This document shows positions 1 to 12,800 of a stretch of 64,000 nt of DNA, piece after piece. Both the position numbers and the translations under genes were made by a program. Positions within the stretch are counted from its first letter, which is position 1. Every line of letters starts with the position of its first letter. The DNA comes from Acanthaster planci (taxonomy: Eukaryota > Echinodermata > Asteroidea > Valvatida > Acanthasteridae): the NCBI RefSeq assembly GCF_001949145.1, contig NW_019091459.1, positions 109,240 to 173,239 on the forward strand, given 5' to 3'. The notes below the pieces were generated by a model. That model was not told where the DNA came from and made no database searches. It worked only from the letters and a program-made list of their open reading frames with translations.

Positions 1-614
1 TCCCTGACAAGTGACATCTTTGCATGGATATTAGATATCTTCGCTTGTTCCCCGCCGTGCATGAAATGGTTTATCCTGTTTCTTCTTTTCCGAGTTCAGA
101 AATTACACTATGCGTGATGGGTAATATCGACATTCTCAGAAATGAAATAAAATAAATGAAGTTGTCCGAATTCAGTTTGGTAGCTAAAAGATAATTGTCC
201 CGTTCCTCAGTTGGAAAGAAGAAATTTACTTCCCACTCCAAAAATGGTAAATAGCTGATTGAAACAGACTCGTCTTTTAAAAAAATGTGTAGCGTGAACC
301 AACCTCCATGGTAACAGGTTGTTGACCCCATAATATAAGTTATGTAGCAATGGCTTTTACAAAACTAGCGAATAACAAACCTTTTTTTGCTCTATACACA
401 GTAATATTGCTCCGTTTCTCGTTTCCTCTAAAACGTAGGCCTTCTTAGGCCAATTGTGCTTAAAATCTATAACCTACCACCTGACATAGCTGTGCGCAAC
501 CTGCTACATGTGCATGTACGTGTATCACCCTATAGTATGGCAGGCGATTTTGAATCGGTAATTGCCCCATGTGCATGCAGTATAGTATGTGCATGGACAT
601 ATTCTTTGCACGTT

Positions 615-681
615 TCTTTTTGTTTTGTTTGTTTATTGTTGTTGTTGTTGTTGTTATTGTTGTTGCTGTCGTTCGTGTTGT
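615..681. repeat. TTG-rich microsatellite
   Basis: Imperfect run of TTG and GTTT units. It creates an artificial poly-leucine open frame on the + strand, which is not taken as coding. Confidence 0.8.
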
Positions 682-1207
682 TTTAGTTGTTTTAATTTGT
701 GTTGTTGTAATCCGTCTTTCTTGTGACTTTTTTTTAGCACCAGGATGATGTTTAATTTAACTGTTTTCATGTAGAAGGAGACACGTTCTGTATAAACTGA
801 AGGCACCCTTCCAAACTAATCAACTTACTGTTGCTTAAATGTATTTCCTTACTTCAAATATGGTTAAGGAAAACAAAATCAATGGCTACAGGCCTACTGT
901 GTATATGTCTATCAAAGCGAGTACAAACAAAATTCACTAATGTGCACTGTACGTAAGCAGCCACTTAAGTAACGTGGACTCTGTCCAAACTCAGTAAGTG
1001 GGCTCTCCGACAAGACCCACCAGCCAGTGTCGGAGGAAGAATAATAAATAATTATAATAAAATAAAACAACGAAATAAATAAATAAAATATGTACACCCA
1101 ATCACCCCCCCCCGTATTCGTTTTCCATTGGAATTCAGGCTTCCTCGGATAAGGAAACTTCAATACATGCACCCGGACGATTTTATCCAAAAATACATTA
1201 AAGTCTA

Positions 1208-1375
1208 TCCACGTGTACATGTACGTATACGTGCTGTACATGTACATACATGTACGTATACACCTGCAAGCTCAAAGTACAGTACACCTGTACATATGCA
1301 TGCACTGTACATGTACTGTACATGTACATGTACATGTACACCCACACCCATGTGTGTACATGTACTGTACACACT
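1208..1375. repeat. ACATGT/TACGT-rich palindromic tract
   Basis: This is a dense array of overlapping GTACATGTAC and ACGTGTACATGTACGT words. They are self-complementary, so both strands read alike and both give Cys/Tyr/His/Met-rich spurious open frames. The same word recurs as short islands near 2,730, 2,790, 8,235, 16,270, 30,070 and 31,790. Confidence 0.8.
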
Positions 1376-2190
1376 ACGGAGCTTTGACTTGCAGGCGTTG
1401 CTGCGCGGCTTGACAGCAGACTACTTGACGGAGCTTCTTTGATTTGCATATATGAATATTGAATTTCGGTCTACGCGCCATCGTTTAACGTGGGTACCAT
1501 GGTCAATCTGATTGGCCACACTTCAAAGCAAATGTAGCCATAGATTTATATTTACGTCCCAAATCTCTTGACCACTCGAACCACAAACAAAAACTTTTAG
1601 CTTATGCACAGCATATTTGCTCAATAAAATCGATATCCATAGCTAAATGACACAAAAATTGCAAAATCTTGGCAGTCTATTTTGAATTGCTTGCTACGTT
1701 TAGACCAATTGAATTACTTGTTATAAAATTAGAGACTACGCAGAAAGTAAAATAGGCGCAAACATCTCTCGAGCAGAGGTACAAGGTAAGTTTGAATGTG
1801 CATTTATTTTCGACATAAAATAACCACTTGGCTGTTAGGTTTCTAAAACAGTGAACCAGTATTTACACGCTCCTTTCAATTTGTTAAGAAATTATACAAT
1901 GAGGGGGACAGGTTTAGAGAATTTTTGGAAAAATATGCTGGAAATTTCGAAATACCCTTCCGCCGTTTTCAACACACCCGATTTTTTTATGCTTTGTTCT
2001 TCTGCCGGTAAATACACCCCATAAACAACGAAAATATCCCTTTTAAGCCTTGGTAAGTTACATTGTGATTGCCTTTAATTACCAGGCTTTGAGACTGTTT
2101 TGCTTCTGTTGAGTTATTACCACGTTTTGCAGGAGTATTTTTGCTACGAATCTTGGGCCATTGCGGTTGAGAGGGGAGGTCGCGTCCATT

Positions 2191-2414
2191 CAAAATGGCG
2201 ACCGGTGAACGTTTTCTTCATGTCGGGGTCGAATTAATAATGACCATTTTCGCCATTCACGCGGCCGCGCTGTTTCAGATCACAACCCTTTGACACACCT
2301 TTATTTGTAGATTATTCACATATCCCAACTTGACCCAGCATTGGATCTCTAAGGGTGAATTTTGTCAATATTTTGCAGACTGCCGGGCCCCTCAGACCAC
2401 AAATTGGCGAAGGG
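2191..2414 (+). promoter_or_regulatory. Possible promoter and non-coding first exon of PRDM10
   Basis: A YY1-like word, CAAAATGGCGACC, lies at 2,191-2,203 and a CpG-rich NotI-like stretch (GCGGCCGC) at 2,261-2,268, in otherwise AT-rich DNA. A strong splice donor, GGG|GTAAGT, follows base 2,414. It could join the TTGTTAG acceptor just before 3,887, six bases ahead of the PRDM10 ATG. An alternative acceptor (TTTTGCAG) ends at 2,378. Seen: the motifs and splice signals. Inferred: that they form the transcription start and leader exon. No transcript evidence is available. Confidence 0.35.
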
Positions 2415-3886
2415 GTAAGTGGTGGTCCCTCTCTTTTTGTTACTGTGGGCACAATACACTTGGGCTGCCCCATGTCGTACGTTGATTGCACACGCTTTCT
2501 GCATCATGTGTATGTGCATGTGGGCCATGTCCACTGTACTGCGGGGTTCCGCTCGGGTCCAACAAGTGAATGGAGTTGCCCAAAGTGGGCCTAACCATTT
2601 TTTTAATTCAGCTCTGAGGCACAATTCGCGAAGGACGTAGGCCCACATGTGTTTACGTTACTCTATCTGATCCTGCTGCAATATCTTTCGAAAGTAAGCC
2701 TACCGGGCTGATGAACGAGATGCTTGGCAAAGGGTTTGTGTACATGTACATGTGCCAGCTCTCTGACATGACTGAATACGGTACCGTACATGTACATGTA
2801 GGCCTACATGGACACTGTTGTACATACCTCCATGATCATGCACACACATTGAGTATGTCCACCGGCTGATCGAGATCAAGTGGTCATGGTGGTTGAACCT
2901 GAAGACCCAAGATGTGTACCCCTAACGTCATGCACGTGCCTAAAGTTTAAGGCCTATGTATTACTTTTACAAGAATGACACAAACTTATCTACATGTGAT
3001 CATGGTTTGATGTGCACATGTAGTGTACCTGTAACCCAGTTGTTCATAACATTGACATGTGTCGTGCGTATATCAATTTTGAACCAGTCACTGAAAATTT
3101 TACATTATAACAAACTTGTCGATGTGTGTACAAACCGATATCTCTTCACAGTCCGAGTTAGTTTTTATTTCATGGTCCTGGTATGCTTAGTTCAATTTAC
3201 ATGAAGTCCCAAACGTGTGCACAATACATTAAAGTGACTTCAAATTAAAAAAGACATGTACACGTTGTATTGAAATGATACATTTAATTTTACATTAGGA
3301 AGGCTGAGAGATCTCGCTAAAGTTTTGGAACAAAGCTTTTGCCTGTATATATGTGATAGCCATTACCATCCATTGGTTTGACAAATTTTGTGTCCACCGT
3401 GTTCGTAAACACTGATGTGACCCAAGCCATTGTAAAAAAATAAGTCTAGTATCGCTGTTGCATGTACAGAGTTCTTGGCGGAGTTAAATCAAGATGTGGA
3501 TTGGCAAAAGTGGTTGTACACGGCAGTCATCTTTCTGGTATCTGCCTTTGTGACAGAGGGATAGCGCATCAGGTCTGCTCACTTGTATCTCTTTTGACAA
3601 AAAACTCTTACCATAAAAATCCCTTTTGTGAACAACCGCTATACATGTACACGTTTAAAAGCCCAAATTCTTCAGAAAGCAAATGAGTGATAAATATATC
3701 AAAATAAATAACTGCATTTGTGAAAGTAAATAGCGCCAGACATCAGTTTGTGGGATGTGATTACCAATAATGTATGGCACCTTGATTGCGTTCTCTGATA
3801 AGTGCGCATTACATATGTTAGTCAATATCATTACTATAACTCGTCACAGTTAGTCTGTATCACTGTTTCGATTTGTGTATTGTTAG
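2415..3886. other. Probable 5' intron or intergenic DNA ahead of PRDM10
   Basis: No protein family is recognised here. It holds short ACATGT islands near 2,736 and 2,788. If the donor at 2,415 is used, this stretch is the first intron of PRDM10. Confidence 0.4.
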
Positions 3887-3892
3887 CATACA

Positions 3893-6800
3893 ATGGAACA
3901 AGATGGCCGACAGCCTGTTTGGCCACCGCACTATGTGGTGGATGGCGGAAATAACGTAGATGAGTACCAAGCGACCGGGCAAGATGACGCAATGCAGCAC
4001 AATGGTGTCTCGAGTTCAGAGGGAGTGGGTGAGGTAGGTTCAATTGCTGTAGCTCAGAATTACATTCAGATCAGCCCACACAAGCGTTCCCTACACTGTA
4101 AACCAGTTAAAAATGTTTTCTGTACTGTAAACTAGTTAAAGACGTTCTCTACACTGTAATATAGTTAAAGAAATCTAGTGGTCGACTGAGATACTTTAAG
4201 GACTTGTTTTTTTCTGGTCCCGGTTTAAAATACCATACTCAATCCATAAAAACATTGTTCAATTTTAATAATGAGTGAAAGATTTCTGACAGACGGGATT
4301 TTCATGTATTATCTACCAGTTTTGTTTTTACATGGAGGGGGGGTTTGAAAGTTTCCACCTTTTCCACCCACCTACTTCAGCTCAAAGTGTGCCACTCATG
4401 GTGATTAAAAAGTTCTTGTTAAACTCCACAGGCAACAGAGCATCCCCGTTTACTTACAAATTTAAATCATCTCTCGAGGAACAAGACTTTAAGCAGCGTG
4501 TTGCAGGGGTGATTGCCCAATGAAAATGGCATGATGTGGCAACTAGATACAGGAGTCTGTCCTTCAGTACTTGCCTCTGAATAAATCTGGCACAACAACC
4601 AGCAATTTTCAAGCACATCCTTGATCAGTTTCTCAAAGTTTAAAACATCAATGAATAAAATGCAATGCCTGTATGAACAATCAGTGTGCATGTCACACAG
4701 ACATGACAGATGGATCACACTAGAGTAAAATTAAGTTCATGTGGCCATAGGAAAGGACTTGTGATGGACTCAATTACAGCACTGTCATATAACTGTTCTC
4801 TGGGCTCTGGGAAATGTATTCTGTTACCAGCAAGGTGGTGTCATAACATCCCACAGTGCACTGCTTCCCTCAGCTGAAAGTGAATTCATTCCCATCAATG
4901 CTATTGTTTTGCAGAGACCACGTGCCTTCCGCCCTTACATGGCAGGCTATGAACCCGAACCCAGCGGGCAGGCCTTCAGCGACAATGAGCCCCAGTCCAC
5001 AGTGAGGGAGAGCGACATTGCAGTGGTCAGTTATCAGGACCAAGCTTTGCCAGCCACCCCGGGTGAGGACCAGTTTTAGGCTCACGGTCTACATGTAGCT
5101 CTGATTTTGATAGTGACTTGGGGTTGCTATCCGCCCTGAGCGATATAAGGAGAGGGTGCAGTTTCCCAGCATCAGAGGCTCCTTTGCTTGAAATTGCACT
5201 TTACTGGTTAAAACACGACTATGCAATGCATGTGTTATGGTCGTATCGCTACCAACAAAACAAACACTCCCCACCAACGTGGCTCCTTTCAACCGATGAG
5301 TGGGTGCTTCTGCTATACTCATGGCAGATATTAATGGAGTTGGGTATTCAGATCAGATGCAGTGTATACTCTAAAAGTGGGGCATTTTAGGTCGTTTGAG
5401 AATGTCAAGGCCATTTTCCATTACTCAAATTTGTCTCCGTCTTAGGCTTCATTCCCAAAACCAATCCCCAATTGTGGACTGAAGCATTTATTTACATTGA
5501 ATCACTGTAATTTTTGGCTCTCTTGCATCTTATTTGATGTTCTGTGGTACAATTAGACTGATTCAAAGTCAGCTATTAAAAAAACAGTTGAAGCCTGAGA
5601 TGGAGCCGAAGCTGAGTATTGGAAAACGGCCCATGATGCTTGCAAGGTCAGCTCTATCAGGTGACTTTGTGCCAGAACTATGGGCATAGTGACCTTTCCC
5701 AGCATGCCCTTTGTCCCTTCTGATACAGCAATTTTCGTCCAACTTCAACGCTAAATATCTCAATTTAGTAATGAGGGATTTTAAATTGCATCGGTACAAA
5801 CATGTTTTAGAACGTATCAGTGATGTCTGGAATGGTCTGTTTTTTGCACAGCCAATCAAATATTTGCAAATGGAATTTTTTGTCAGTGTTTTTTGTTCAT
5901 ATGCTCCAACATTTCAGAAAAGCATCTCATAACATGGAAACACCCACACTTTCTGTGGTGGGCTGCTAGAACGGGCCTTGTGATTAGTAGATTGCGCGAG
6001 ATTTGTGACATTAATAGCCTATATGGGGTAATACTCCAGACTATAGATTGACCTATCCATTTTGAAATGCCAAATTGGCTTGTGATTTGATGGAAAGTAC
6101 CTTGGAATAGATACATTTTTCACATGAAAGTAAACATGCACTATGCTGTAAAAACTGAATGTTAATATCTGCCTCAAGCAGAAGCACTCCCTCATCGATT
6201 GAAAAGAGCTGCATTAGTCAGGAATATTGGTAGCGATGCGACTGCAAGGCTTGCGTTTCTGAATCTTTTATGAACCAGTGATTCACAGTTAGTCCCAAAG
6301 GAGCCTCAGTTGCCGAGGAAACAACGCCCTCTCTTGGTCCGGAGCAAGGCCCATAGACCTTATTATCATTACAACATTCAAATTCACAAGGTTTTCTTGG
6401 GCCAACTCGAGGGATATTATTTTCACTTATGCCTCCATAATCCCATTCTAGCTTGAACTCAGTTCACGTGTAGATGTGTTTGCACTTGGGGATGAGTATG
6501 AATGTTTCGTAGTATGGGGCTCATTTGTCTCTGTCACTTAAAACTCTTGTACTAAAAAAGGAATTAATTAAAAAAAAAAAAAAAGACTGCTTCTGCAATT
6601 GTCAAATCTCTGCTTATGGGCCGATGTATGTGAAGTACGTCATACTTTGATTGAGACCAATGTTGACAATTTTTTGACTTGGTCAAAGTATGATATGGAA
6701 ATAAACCAATTTTAGACCTCCATGGTTGGCATCAAGCCTAGGATTGGCACTTGAGTACAGGAACCTCAAATTGCGATTTACGCAAGTTTTTTGTACATCT

Positions 6801-9800
6801 TTTAATTTTTTATCGTCAAGGTTTTTCCTTTTTAACTCCAAGTTCCTTGTGTTTATTAGTTTGTCCGATACTCCAGTAAATGATTAATTTTGAATTTCAT
6901 TTTTCCAGACAATGAAGCTGTCCCAGTGCAGAACCCTCTCACTCCAGATTCCAGCCTGCCACCAGACTCACCCGTCCTCCACCAAATGGAACCTCCTGCC
7001 CAGTCAGCCAGCCAATCCCTGCCCCAGGTGGACCAAATGTACAGTGCGCCGGCACCACTCGAGAACAGGATGGGGGCTGCAGCCGACGCCAGCGACCGTG
7101 CTGACGGAAGGGATGTTTTGGTGATGATGGTTGAAGGAGGTGGGGTGTTAGCGGAACAAGTTGGCCCAGGACCGTCAGGTGCCTCTACATCTGCAGCAGT
7201 GGCAGAGCACCAATTTGAAGGGCGGCGCTCTACTCGGTTGTCGCAGCTTTCTCAACTACCAAGTACTTCTGGGAAGTACTTTGGAGACCAAGAGGCAGAA
7301 TCTTTGGGTATGTATTTCTGGCATTCATAATCTCAGACTCTATGATGGACAAGATATGTATGTTGATCAGTTGCATCTATGTGGGGCACATTCTGGGGCA
7401 GCTTGCAAAGTCAAAGTGTGCTCAACATTTATGCTGGTCGAAATTCGGTTTCGGATCAACTATGGTACTTTTCCCCAAAGTGTAGTTATTTATATAATCT
7501 TGGGAGTCGGGTTGGTGTAGTAGCTCTTTCCTCGCCTTCCACCTCTGCAACCCAGGTTTGAATCCCACCCACAGTAGGTCAGAATGTGGATTGAATTTTC
7601 AGTCCCTGCCTGATTCCGTGGGTTTTCCGGGAATATGTATCCGGGGTTTTCCTTTCTTCTTAATTGTCACGTCGTCCTGTAAATTGGTGCTAAATGTGCT
7701 GTTTGATGAACAGATATATAAATAAATGAAATAAACATAAAAACTACATGTAGTTTGTCAGTATTTCTTTTTTGAATATCATACTGTGCATTAGGAATGG
7801 ATTTTTCAAATTTGCTGCAGTTGGAATGCTCATGTTCAAATTAACCGAAACTGTTCAGGAGAAGTAATCTAAGGTCTAGTTTGGGCAGCCTTTTCTTGAT
7901 ATGGGTTTCTTGTTCTTGCATGCAATGGCGGGAACAGGACCCTGTTCTTGGAACAGGATCACACACCACCTCATCAGGATTTTGCATGAACACGCCAAAA
8001 AGCATGCAGAATTCTAATTTCTGAAAAGCTGCAGAAATAAAAATAGTAAGATGGTTGAACAAGCTGGAGACGGTAGAAAAGGTTTTGTGAAATTAATAGT
8101 CCTAAATTAATATCATTAATTTTTATATACAGATATCAACATTCTTTTTTAAATAGTAAAGAATGCAGCCTAGAAGTCCAAACAATAACAATTTAAAATG
8201 TTACATGGACACTGCCATGTTGCATGAATATACAGGTACATGTACATGTATGTGGCCCACCATCCCAAAGCCAGGCTGAAGTAGGTAACTTCACAACCCT
8301 AAAATATTGGAACTTCCACTCTTCAGATTTTCATGGGAGTCTTACAGCTATCACTACCCATGGAAAGCTTACTGCAGACAGAATTTTTGATTTAAAATGG
8401 ATCACTTTAAACGTGTAAAAAAAGCTGAACGAGAGGAATTGTCCAACATCACAAATACGGACTTCAGCCTAGTTTTAGGATGGTGGGTCACATACATGTA
8501 TCACTAACTGCCAGGGATAACTAATTCTACACTCCTGGTGTTCGAGGGGCCAACCCACAAACAACAAATCGAGCTGTTCATGAACATACGAGAACATGCC
8601 GCCCGAACTTGGCCTTAACGTGTAGACTTAATTTCCCGTTTTGAAATATGCACAGATAAGGGGGCCACATTCTTGCTGTCTACGAAGTAGCTCTGTATTA
8701 GCTGTAATGTCACTTTCAGTGTGTTTCTGTGCATTTNNNNNNNNNNNNNNNNNNNNNNNNNNNNNNNNNNNNNNNNNNNNNNNNNNNNNNNNNNNNNNNN
8801 NNNNNNNNNNNNNNNNNNNNNNNNNNNNNNNNNNNNNNNNNNNNNNNNNNNNNNNNNNNNNNNNNNNNNNNNNNNNNNNNNNNNNNNNNNNNNNNNNNNN
8901 NNNNNNNNNNNNNNNNNNNNNNNNNNNNNNNNNNNNNNNNNNNNNNNNNNNNNNNNNNNNNNNNNNNNNNNNNNNNNNNNNNNNNNNNNNNNNNNNNNNN
9001 NNNNNNNNNNNNNNNNNNNNNNNNNNNNNNNNNNNNNNNNNNNNNNNNNNNNNNNNNNNNNNNNNNNNNNNNNNNNNNNNNNNNNNNNNNNNNNNNNNNN
9101 NNNNNNNNNNNNNNNNNNNNNNNNNNNNNNNNNNNNNNNNNNNNNNNNNNNNNNNNNNNNNNNNNNNNNNNNNNNNNNNNNNNNNNNNNNNNNNNNNNNN
9201 NNNNNNNNNNNNNNNNNNNNNNNNNNNNNNNNNNNNNNNNNNNNNNNNNNNNNNNNNNNNNNNNNNNNNNNNNNNNNNNNNNNNNNNNNNNNNNNNNNNN
9301 NNNNNNNNNNNNNNNNNNNNNNNNNNNNNNNNNNNNNNNAAGACCCTGGGGCATTTTGTGCTGGCAACCAACTGTGTACACACTGAACCTGTGCATGTTT
9401 GTGCTCCATGTAGAAAATACATGCACAAGAGTGACTGTGGGCACTCGTGCACATTAGTGCTGTAAAACCAAAGGAGAGTTGAAGAAAGAGATATCCAAAC
9501 ATACGTTGCTGGCCTTTCTTTCACAGGCCTCAGGTGGCTTGATTGAATTTGCCACTTCATGTACTGTACATCCAGCAACTTTGCTGGACTGCTTACAAGG
9601 CTAACAACTTTTTGACGCAATAAACTGGCATGTTTGGCATTGTATTGTGACTAGGGTGGGGCAGAATAGAGAAGTCATGAGTGAGCATGTGCTGAATATG
9701 CACAGTCAAGTCCTATTTACATAGACTCTGATAAGACAAGATAAGACAAGATTCCAGTAAAACAGACATGTTTTCTTAGTCTTTATAGCAAATTGAGCAC

Positions 9801-12800
9801 CAAATCAATACATTGTTTACTGACTTTGAAGGATCCCATATTAATGAAGAGTGTATCATCTTCCAAAGATATTAGAATATTAACTATTCCATGTCTTTCT
9901 GCTATGAATATTTCCAGGAGTATTTGCCAAGCGATCCATCCCCAAGCGCACCCAGTTTGGTCCATTGGAAGGCAAGGTCGTCAGGCCAGAGTCGCTCCAC
10001 AAAGGGGCTTTTAAATGGCTGGTAAGATACAGTTTTCTTGCTTTCAAAATTACATAATTAGGAAAGTAATTTATTGTTTACGTATAGCGCATTAGATTGA
10101 CTTGTGCAAAAAGCGCAGTGTTGACAGCTCTTGGCATTTGGGGCGCAACTCTTAACCTGTAGTGCAGAGATTGCCTTGGCGTGCTGTCCTTCCTCAAATC
10201 ATTTTATTTATACTTTTCCTGATAAGGTCAAGCGTGATGGAAAGGACATTCACCTAGACTGCAGCGATGAGCAGGAGAGCAACTGGATGGGCTTCATCCG
10301 GCCAGCCAAGCGCTACAGCGAGCAGAACCTCATCGCTTTTCAGATGGAGAATGCCATCTACTTCGCCACCATCAAGATGGTGGAGGCCAAGACCGAGCTG
10401 AAGGTGTGGTACGCCAAGTCCTATGCTGAACTGATTGGGGAGAAAGTGCTGGAGATCACACCTGAGGAGGCAGCAGGTAAGGGTTCCCTCATCCATGCGC
10501 AAATCCCAGATCCTTCAAAGTCTGTGGAGGGGATTTGGATGGTTTGGTAAGACCAAGGAAAGTACAGTCTAGCTGCTGTCACTTCATATGGGACTTGATG
10601 TGTTGTTAATTCAGGTATGGGTGCGCTTTGGTTTACTGTGATGGAAAATTTAAGAGGATTCAGGAAAGGATGCATTTTTGTAGTACGGGTAACATGTGTC
10701 ACAGACATTCTGTATTATGACAACATTTTAAGCCCTGAGGCAAAAAAATGCTGTTCTTTACCCAAGGATTTGTTTCACTTTGTAATCATTTTGTATATCC
10801 ATTGCATTTTTCTCAACAGAACTCCAGGACAAGGAGAACTCCTGGCCCTGCTTTGAATGCAGCCGTAAATTCCGCACATCAGAACTACTCCAGAAACATC
10901 TGACCACCCACGATGCTGTGCACGCTCGCCCATCCCGTGGCCGGGCGAGAGGTCGCAGGGGTCGCCCTCGAAAGTACCCCGAGGGGTACCAGCGGAAGCA
11001 GATGATGGCCCAAGCCAAGCTGCGGCAGTCCCGCCGGATCCAGCGGAAGAAGCCCGAGCTCTACCACTGCAACATGTGCCCCAAGGCCTTCCCCCGGCTA
11101 TACAGCCTCCAGCGCCACATGGTCATGCACTCAGGCGAGAAGAACTTCACCTGTAACATCTGCAACAAGACATTTGCCCACATTTACAACCGCACTCGGC
11201 ACCTAAGGCGCCATGAGGAGAAGGGGGAATACCCTGGCATGCCGCTTAGCAAGCAGTCGGTGCAGTCCAGCTGGGGCTGTGACAACTGCGACTTGGAGTT
11301 TGAAAGTGAGGAGCTCTTGAACCTTCACGAGCTGACACACTCTCCATCACTGACTGATCCCGAATGGGAAGAGGGAGAAGAAGGACCCATGGCCGTGGCA
11401 GCACGTCTGCTTGTGGACGCCTCATCAATAGTTGGAAGCAATCCATCAGGAGAGGGCACATCTTCTCAATCTTTCGATCCCCAGGGCCAATCAGCCATAT
11501 CTGTTCAAATTCAGATGTCCGGGCAGCCTGCAGTCAATCAGCATTCCCAAGCAACAAGCGGATTTACCCCTGGAGTTCCTTCCTCTGTCCAGGCATCCAA
11601 CCAGCCAAAAACATCAGCTCAACAGACCTACCAGCTCCCAACATCGGCTCCACAGACGACTGGGTCGGTATCCTACCCCCAAGTCCCCAATCAGCCAATT
11701 ATGCAGGGACTTTCCACACAGGTTTCTGCACCACCCCAGTATCCATCCCACAGTCAGGTGCCTGTCCTGGCACAGCCACCTGCGCAGCCTCAGCCCCAAG
11801 CTCAGCCTCAGACCCAGCTCCCAGCCCAGCCCCAGGGACCTAGTGGTCTTTCAGGGCCGCAAGTGATTTTCCAAGGCAGCGCCCCTGCAGGATCCGGCCA
11901 GGCAGCCCAGAGTCAGGAAGGGTCTCAGGTCCCCGAGAGTCCTCTTAGCTGCCCTGAGTGCAATGAGGTCTTCCCTAGTCGGAAATTCCTGGCTCTCCAT
12001 GCATCTGCTCATGGAAAGAATCGCCCTGCTTCTGAAAAGCCTATGCAGATTCACAGGTGCGGGCAGTGTAGCAAGGTTTTCAAGGACAAGAGTCGGTATG
12101 AGAAACACCTCAATGTCCACTCCAGTGATGCTGTCAAGCCGCTGCAGTGCAGTGTCTGCTCCAAGCGCTTTATGAGCAACTCGGCCATTGCCTGCCACAT
12201 GAAGGTCCACACAGTGCAGAAATACTACAAGTGTCCCTTCTGCGAAGAGGGCTTTGACCGAATGGAGCAGCTGCGTAGCCACGTGCCCTACCACACCATC
12301 AACGGGCTTTACACCTGCCCCCACTGCAACAAGCAGTTCAAAGATTACCCGCAGATCCGGAAGCACATCCGGGGCTTCCACTCCCAGAAGGAGTTCCCCT
12401 GCCCCCACTGTGATCGGATCTTTCCCCGGCCAGACAAGCTGAAGCTGCACATGTTGCGCCACTCGGACCACAAAGACTTCCTGTGTGCCAATTGTGGCAA
12501 GCAGTTCAAGCGCAAGGATAAGCTGAAGGAGCACATGCACCGGATGCACAACCCCAAGCGGGAGGCAGCCAACCTAGCTCTGGCCAAGCAGCCTAAGAAA
12601 GCACCCTTCAAGCCCAAGTTTGCCCCGACAGACATGAACGCTTTCACATTCAAGTGTCGCCTGTGCGCCATCGGGTTCAAGAGGCGTGGAATGCTGGTCA
12701 ATCACTTGGCCAAGCAGCATCCAGAGACCCCACCAGAGTCTGTGCCCGAGCTTAACCTGCCCATTGTCAAACCCAATCGCAACTACTTCTGCGCCTACTG

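Larger units (their letters stand above)
1..2190. other. Intergenic region, no recognised gene
   Basis: The sequence is AT-rich with scattered stops in all frames. The open frames here are short, overlap low-complexity DNA, and show no family I recognise. It contains a TTG trinucleotide run near 630-680 and a dense ACATGT palindromic tract at about 1,208-1,375, both listed separately. Confidence 0.6.

Noticed and set aside
912-1449. Cys/Tyr/Met/His-rich open frames
   Set aside because: They are translations of the ACATGT tract, present on both strands, with no protein-like composition.
8615-9620. Open frames of 220-330 codons across 8,737-9,339 on both strands
   Set aside because: They consist almost entirely of N; the frames exist only because gaps contain no stops.
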